This document shows positions 6,466 to 8,932 of a DNA stretch of 8,932 bases, in pieces; the first letter of the stretch is position 1; every line of letters begins with the position of its first letter. The translations under genes were made by a program, and so were the position numbers. Source of the DNA: Clostridia bacterium (GTDB taxonomy: Bacteria; Bacillota; Clostridia; Oscillospirales; CAG-272). The stretch spans positions 1 through 8,932 of the forward strand of contig CAAFLY010000035.1 in NCBI GenBank assembly GCA_900763885.1, in the 5' to 3' direction. The notes beneath the pieces are model-generated. The model ran no database searches. It saw nothing but the letters and a program-made list of their open reading frames with translations, and was not told the origin of the DNA.

Positions 6466-7677
6466 TTATTTTTCAATCAACTCCGCAAGCAGCGTGTGCC
6501 CGGCAGGATTGTAGTCCCCCATCGCCGCACAGCCCGCCTCCGTGAACGCACAGCCCGCGCGCTCTGTACGCGAATCGTATAGGAAGTACGGAACCGGATC
6601 CGACGTGTGCGTCCGCTTCTCGCAGGGCGTCGGATGATCCGGCAGACAGAGAATCCTGAAATCCTCCCCGCATCCCGCCAGATACCGGTAGACCGGCGAC
6701 AGAATCTCCGCGTCAATCTTCTCAATCGCGGACGTCTTTTCGAGCGGATCGCCCTGATGGCCGCATTCGTCCGGCGCCTCCACGTGGACGTATACCAGAT
6801 CCCGCCCGCGCCGGAGCGCATCGATCGCCGCCTCGCCCTTGCCGCGATAGTTCGTGTAGTAGTTCCCCGTCGCACCCGGTACCGGCACCACCTCGCAGCC
6901 CGCGCAGATCCCGATCCCCTTGATCAGATCCACGGCGCACACAATCGACGCGTCCAGACCCCACTTGTCCCGGAACGACGGCAGCGCGGGCTTCCGTCCC
7001 GGACTCCAGAGCCACGGCGCGTTCGCGGGATTCTTGCCCGCCGCCCGCCTGCGCTCGTTCACCGGATGATGGTCGAGCACCGCAAAGCCCTTCTCCATAA
7101 ATTCCAGAAACGGCGCACCGCCATCCGCCACCCGCGGCAGATACGCGCCGATCCTCTCGCCGAGATGGTCGTGGGGACGGGCGAAATTGTACGTCGGATC
7201 CGCGCCGCGCCAGATCATGCAGTGGCGATAGCTCACCCCCGTGTAGAGACGGCGGCCCTCCATCGGCAGCGCGTCGTTCAGCGCCCGTACCAGCTCGTCC
7301 GCCTCCTCCGTGGTGATCTCCCCGGCACTGTGGTCGAGGATCACGCGCTCGCCGAACGGTACGTCGCCCTCGGACAGCGTCACCACATTGCACCGGATCG
7401 CGGTGTCGTCCGGCTCCATGGTCAGTCCGAGACTCATCGCTTCGAGTGGAGAGCGTCCCTTGGAATAGAGGACCGGATCGTAGGACAGGATCGACAGGTT
7501 CGCCGTGTCGCTCTCGGGAACCATGCCCGCCGGAACGTTCAGAACCGTGCCGCAGCGCGATTTCGCGGCAAGCGCGTCCATCATGGGCTTGCGCGCCGCC
7601 TCCATCGGGGTTTTGCCGGACAGCGCGGGGATCGGCCGGTCCGCCATGCCGTCGGGGATGAGAATGAGATACTTCAT
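6466..7677 (-). CDS. apgM: ApgM-type 2,3-bisphosphoglycerate-independent phosphoglycerate mutase / proposed homoserine kinase
   Basis: Alkaline-phosphatase-superfamily enzyme of the archaeal-type iPGM family (403 residues). Key residues visible are D9 in LIPDGMAD, nucleophile S56 in PESDTAN, metal ligands D303 and H307 in APDECGHQGD, D347-H348 in LPDHPTP, and H357 in RTHTSDPVP. Members of this family are annotated either as phosphoglycerate mutase (glycolysis) or, for a bacterial subgroup (TIGR02535, from memory), as a proposed homoserine kinase standing in for ThrB. Here threonine synthase lies 4.3 kb downstream on the same strand, which favours the threonine role; sequence alone does not settle it. 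The ATG at 7675-7677 has AGGAG 9 nt upstream, an 83-nt leader and a likely own promoter. lepB follows after 19 bp. Confidence 0.88.
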   Translation of the reverse strand: MKYLILIPDGMADRPIPALSGKTPMEAARKPMMDALAAKSRCGTVLNVPAGMVPESDTANLSILSYDPVLYSKGRSPLEAMSLGLTMEPDDTAIRCNVVTLSEGDVPFGERVILDHSAGEITTEEADELVRALNDALPMEGRRLYTGVSYRHCMIWRGADPTYNFARPHDHLGERIGAYLPRVADGGAPFLEFMEKGFAVLDHHPVNERRRAAGKNPANAPWLWSPGRKPALPSFRDKWGLDASIVCAVDLIKGIGICAGCEVVPVPGATGNYYTNYRGKGEAAIDALRRGRDLVYVHVEAPDECGHQGDPLEKTSAIEKIDAEILSPVYRYLAGCGEDFRILCLPDHPTPCEKRTHTSDPVPYFLYDSRTERAGCAFTEAGCAAMGDYNPAGHTLLAELIEK

Positions 7678-7767
7678 ATCTATAAGCTCCTATGCGTAAA
7701 AAATCAATAGAACGCGTACCGTATACCGTGCGCGGAATAAAGCTCCCCCAAGTATAACGATACCTCT

Positions 7768-7796
7768 ATTATACCATATCGCGCGCCGTTTGTGTG
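7768..7796 (-). promoter_or_regulatory. Candidate sigma-A promoter for apgM-lepB
   Basis: The minus strand has a perfect TATAAT (7768-7773) preceded by TGG, giving an extended -10 element. The -35 position 17 bp away is CACACA (7791-7796), which matches the consensus poorly. Transcription would start near 7761, giving a leader of about 83 nt that can form a small CGCG-based hairpin followed by TTTTTT before the ribosome-binding site. Confidence 0.6.
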
Positions 7797-7869
7797 CGGA
7801 TTTTCGCAGTTGCGCCACGAAATTTTCTCTAAAAATTCCACGCGGGCGCGGGCGGAAATTGGCGTAAAT

Positions 7870-7892
7870 TTTCGGCGGCAAAATTGCCGAAA
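7870..7892. repeat. Inverted repeat just upstream of the rpsT -35 element
   Basis: TTTCGGC (7870-7876) and GCCGAAA (7886-7892) form a perfect 7-bp inverted repeat around a 9-bp centre, ending 5 bp before the -35 box. It lies between the two divergent promoters and could be an operator, or chance in a region where GC and AT blocks alternate. Confidence 0.4.
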
Positions 7893-7896
7893 CCTA

Positions 7897-7925
7897 TTGC
7901 AATCGGGCGGAAACTGTGATACAAT
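7897..7925 (+). promoter_or_regulatory. Sigma-A promoter of rpsT
   Basis: TTGCAA (7897-7902), a 17-bp spacer and TACAAT (7920-7925), with TGA directly before the -10 (extended -10). The predicted start is near 7932, giving a leader of about 120 nt before the rpsT start codon. Confidence 0.82.
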
Positions 7926-7931
7926 AGTAGG

Positions 7932-8052
7932 GTATATGGGACTGGTTTTCAGTCGTACCCTCTCAGGCGCGAAAACCAATCGGGCGCTCCCCGAAAGCCG
8001 ACTCGGAAGGCCGCCGGGAAGAGCGCAAAAAATAAAGTATAGGAGAGAAAAA
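7932..8052 (+). other. Structured 5' leader of rpsT
   Basis: The leader is long for a single small ribosomal gene and holds two clear hairpins. The first is TGGTTTTC (7943-7950) pairing perfectly with GAAAACCA (7971-7978) around a 20-nt loop. The second is TCGGG (7980-7984) with CCCGA (7990-7994). A GC-rich stretch follows, ending in AGGAGAG (8041-8047), the ribosome-binding site. Ribosomal-protein leaders are often autoregulated, and E. coli S20 is controlled by its own product, so a regulatory role is plausible. I do not recognise this leader as a known RNA family. Confidence 0.5.
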
Positions 8053-8316
8053 ATGCCCAACATTAAGTCCGCGAAAAAGCGCGTAAAAGTAATCCAGACG
8101 AAGACCCTCCAGAACAAGATGTTCAAGAACCAGATGCGTACCATCGTGAAGAAGTACAACGCCGCCCTCGCATCCGGCAACAAGGAAGAAGCGACCACGG
8201 CGTACAAGGCTGCCGTCAAGAAGATCGACCAGGCCGTCGCGAAGGGAATCCTCCACAAGAACAACGCCGCCCACAAGAAGAGCGAATTCACCCTCGCGCT
8301 CAACAAGTTGGCGTAA
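8053..8316 (+). CDS. rpsT: 30S ribosomal protein S20
   Basis: Primary-binding protein of the small ribosomal subunit, an all-helical bundle that binds 16S rRNA near the base of the body. The 87 residues begin MPNIKSAKKRVK, the family signature, and contain the expected basic helices with KYNAAL about 35-40, AYKAAVKKIDQAVAKGILHKNNAAHKKS about 50-77, and a short C-terminal NKLA. The length is normal. The ATG at 8053-8055 has AGGAG ending 7 nt upstream; an in-frame extension further upstream is only leader sequence. It is the sole plus-strand gene of the window, transcribed alone from its own promoter to a strong terminator, as is common for rpsT in Clostridia. Codon choice is strongly biased (AAG, AAC, GCC), as expected of a highly expressed gene. 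Confidence 0.98.
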   Translation: MPNIKSAKKRVKVIQTKTLQNKMFKNQMRTIVKKYNAALASGNKEEATTAYKAAVKKIDQAVAKGILHKNNAAHKKSEFTLALNKLA

Positions 8317-8353
8317 GAACGCTGGCGTAACACGCTGGCGTCATGTCGGCGTA
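8309..8353 (+). repeat. Short imperfect tandem repeat spanning the rpsT stop codon
   Basis: Three and a half units of TGGCGTAA(n)ACGC type follow each other: 8309-8322 (14 nt, containing the last Ala codon and stop), 8323-8335 (13 nt), 8336-8347 (12 nt, diverged) and a partial GGCGTAGGGC from 8348. The first unit is part of the gene, so the array looks like a slippage expansion of the gene end into the 3' untranslated region. The repeated GCGTAA supplies extra stop codons. Confidence 0.65.
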
Positions 8354-8380
8354 GGGCGAACGCAATACCCGCATACAGAG

Positions 8381-8424
8381 AAAGCACCCATACCGGAATT
8401 GCTCCCCGGAACGGGTGCTTTTTT
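8381..8424 (+). terminator. Rho-independent terminator of rpsT
   Basis: AAAGCACCC (8381-8389) pairs perfectly over 9 bp with GGGTGCTTT (8413-8421), with an inner CCGG/CCGG stem (8393-8396 and 8406-8409). The run of T continues to 8424. It sits 65 bp after the rpsT stop. The A-rich left arm may let it also stop transcription coming from the antitoxin side. Confidence 0.93.
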
Positions 8425-8441
8425 GCGTGGAGGGGACGATT

Positions 8442-8474
8442 TTACCCGAAAAGATCGCTGTGGGTGCCGGTGCG
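8442..8474 (-). pseudogene. C-terminal stub of a YafQ/RelE-type toxin gene
   Basis: The minus strand reads RTGTHSDLFG and then TAA. This closely matches the invariant C-terminus of YafQ-type RelE-superfamily mRNA interferases (E. coli YafQ ends RTGTHAALFG, from memory), where the histidine is part of the active site. It begins 11 nt after the antitoxin stop, exactly where a toxin gene would normally start, so roughly 80 codons of toxin appear to be missing. There is no start codon and no ribosome site of its own. The frame continues upstream only by running out of frame through the antitoxin gene. I read it as the scar of an internal deletion that removed the toxin but kept the antitoxin. Ten residues is short, so chance is not excluded, but the position makes it unlikely. 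Confidence 0.7.
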
Positions 8475-8485
8475 CCGCCCTCTGT

Positions 8486-8758
8486 TTACCGTTTCAGCGC
8501 GCGTAGGGCTTCTTCCACATCCGCATAACGCTCTGTCTCCGGATCCCGCGCGATCCTTTCGGCTTCCTGCATGGCGGCAATCGTCTCCGCGCTCGGCTGC
8601 TCCAGTCGGACCTCGAACGGAAAGCCGCCGACCCGCAGAGACTGGCGCAGAAATACGTTGATCGCGGTCGTCAGATTCATCCCCAGTTCTCCGTACAGTG
8701 CCTCGCACTGCTTCTTCAGCTCGCTGTCCATCCGGACACTGAAATTCGTGCTTGCCAT
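8486..8758 (-). CDS. RelB/DinJ-family antitoxin, without its toxin
   Basis: Ribbon-helix-helix antitoxin of a type II toxin-antitoxin pair; such proteins bind DNA as dimers to repress their operon and neutralise a RelE/YafQ ribonuclease. The 90 residues have the N-terminal strand NFSVRMD (5-11), helix ELKKQCEALYGELG, the G26-M-N-L-T-T-A-I-N-V-F-L helix typical of RelB/DinJ, GFPFEV (45-50), and a charged toxin-binding C-terminus ending ALRALKR. The ATG at 8756-8758 has AAGGAG 10 nt upstream; upstream in-frame codons run into the promoter and terminator and are not coding. No toxin gene follows: only a ten-codon C-terminal stub is left. The antitoxin frame is intact, so it could still be expressed, perhaps protecting against a related toxin elsewhere. 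Confidence 0.93.
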   Translation of the reverse strand: MASTNFSVRMDSELKKQCEALYGELGMNLTTAINVFLRQSLRVGGFPFEVRLEQPSAETIAAMQEAERIARDPETERYADVEEALRALKR

Positions 8759-8789
8759 CGTTCTCATGCTCCTTTGCATTGCATTGTAT

Positions 8790-8800
8790 GTATAGTATAC
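8790..8800. promoter_or_regulatory. Candidate antitoxin operator over the -10 element
   Basis: GTATAGTATAC is a perfect 11-bp palindrome with one central base. On the minus strand it contains TATACT (8794-8799), a good -10 box, which places the transcript start near 8787, about 29 nt before the antitoxin ATG. RelB/DinJ proteins usually bind palindromes over their own promoter, so this is the natural operator candidate. No good -35 is visible (CGCATT at the 17-bp position). Confidence 0.45.
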
Positions 8801-8849
8801 GGCATATATATTGCGGAATGCGTGCAAAATTCGTAAACAATCTGTAAAC

Positions 8850-8884
8850 AAAAAAAGCCCCGGCACGGGGCCGAGACTTTTTTT
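8850..8884 (-). terminator. Strong rho-independent terminator upstream of the antitoxin
   Basis: On the minus strand GCCCCG-TGC-CGGGGC (8857-8871) is followed directly by seven T (8850-8856), so it should end a minus-strand transcript entering from beyond the right edge. On the plus strand the same stem is followed, 6 nt later, by seven T (8878-8884), so it may work both ways. The gene it serves is not in the window. A stop (TAG at 8925-8927, minus) in one frame could be that gene's end, but too little sequence is visible. Confidence 0.88.
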
Positions 8885-8932
8885 GCCGCCTTGGGAAGCC
8901 TCCCATTTCCTGTTGCGTTTGCGGCTAAAGCC

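Noticed and set aside
6607..7710. Plus-strand open frame of 367 codons
   Set aside because: Antisense to the ApgM-like gene, very Arg-rich, without a ribosome site or motifs; a shadow of GC-rich coding sequence.
7678..7740. Hairpin plus TTTTTT in the apgM leader as an attenuator
   Set aside because: The stem (CGCG with a mismatch and two more pairs) is weak and the U-run is 8 nt away, so termination is unlikely.
8442..8906. Minus-strand frame of 154 codons ending in the toxin stub, taken as one gene
   Set aside because: It runs through the upstream terminator and promoter and out of frame through the antitoxin gene; only its last ten codons resemble anything.
8885..8932. Gene end or small RNA at the right edge
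   Set aside because: Only 48 bases remain. A TGGGA/TCCCA hairpin (8892-8905) and a TAG in one minus-strand frame are visible, which is too little to call anything.

Overview
The window reads as chromosomal core DNA of a GC-rich member of the Firmicutes, most likely an uncultured Clostridia (Oscillospiraceae- or Christensenella-like). I base this on the gene content, the strong Shine-Dalgarno sites of the GGAGG type, sigma-A-like promoters, and the neighbourhood lepB - rbgA - rnhB - yraN, which is typical of Gram-positive chromosomes. I see no insertion sequence, prophage, tRNA, rRNA or CRISPR array.

Layout, read along the minus strand from about 7775 down to 1. A divergent promoter region precedes an alkaline-phosphatase-superfamily enzyme of the ApgM / 'proposed homoserine kinase' type (6466-7677), which is followed closely by type I signal peptidase (5793-6446). 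A gap of about 416 bp then carries a rho-independent terminator and a very pyrimidine-rich leader. After it comes a tight six-gene run: the ribosome-assembly GTPase RbgA/YlqF (4324-5376), ribonuclease HII (3644-4327), a YraN/UPF0102 nuclease-fold protein (3194-3631), an M19 dipeptidase (2232-3167), threonine synthase (696-2180) and a metallophosphoesterase cut by the left edge (1-692). Spacings are -4, 12, 26, 51 and 3 bp, so this looks like one transcription unit.

On the plus strand, ribosomal protein S20 (8053-8316) has a clear sigma-A promoter (7897-7925), a structured leader of about 120 nt and a strong terminator (8381-8424). Converging on it from the right is a RelB/DinJ-family antitoxin gene (8486-8758) whose toxin is missing. 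Only the last ten codons of a YafQ/RelE-type toxin (ending RTGTHSDLFG) remain directly behind the antitoxin stop.

The genes work mainly in core processes: ribosome assembly and translation (RbgA, S20), removal of RNA from DNA (RNase HII), protein export (signal peptidase), and probably the last steps of threonine synthesis (ThrC plus the candidate homoserine kinase). No entirely new system is evident. The observations most worth following are the antitoxin with the toxin stub, the possible functional link between the ApgM-like enzyme and ThrC, the altered G4 motif and the C-terminal tail of RbgA, and the unusual leaders of rbgA and rpsT.
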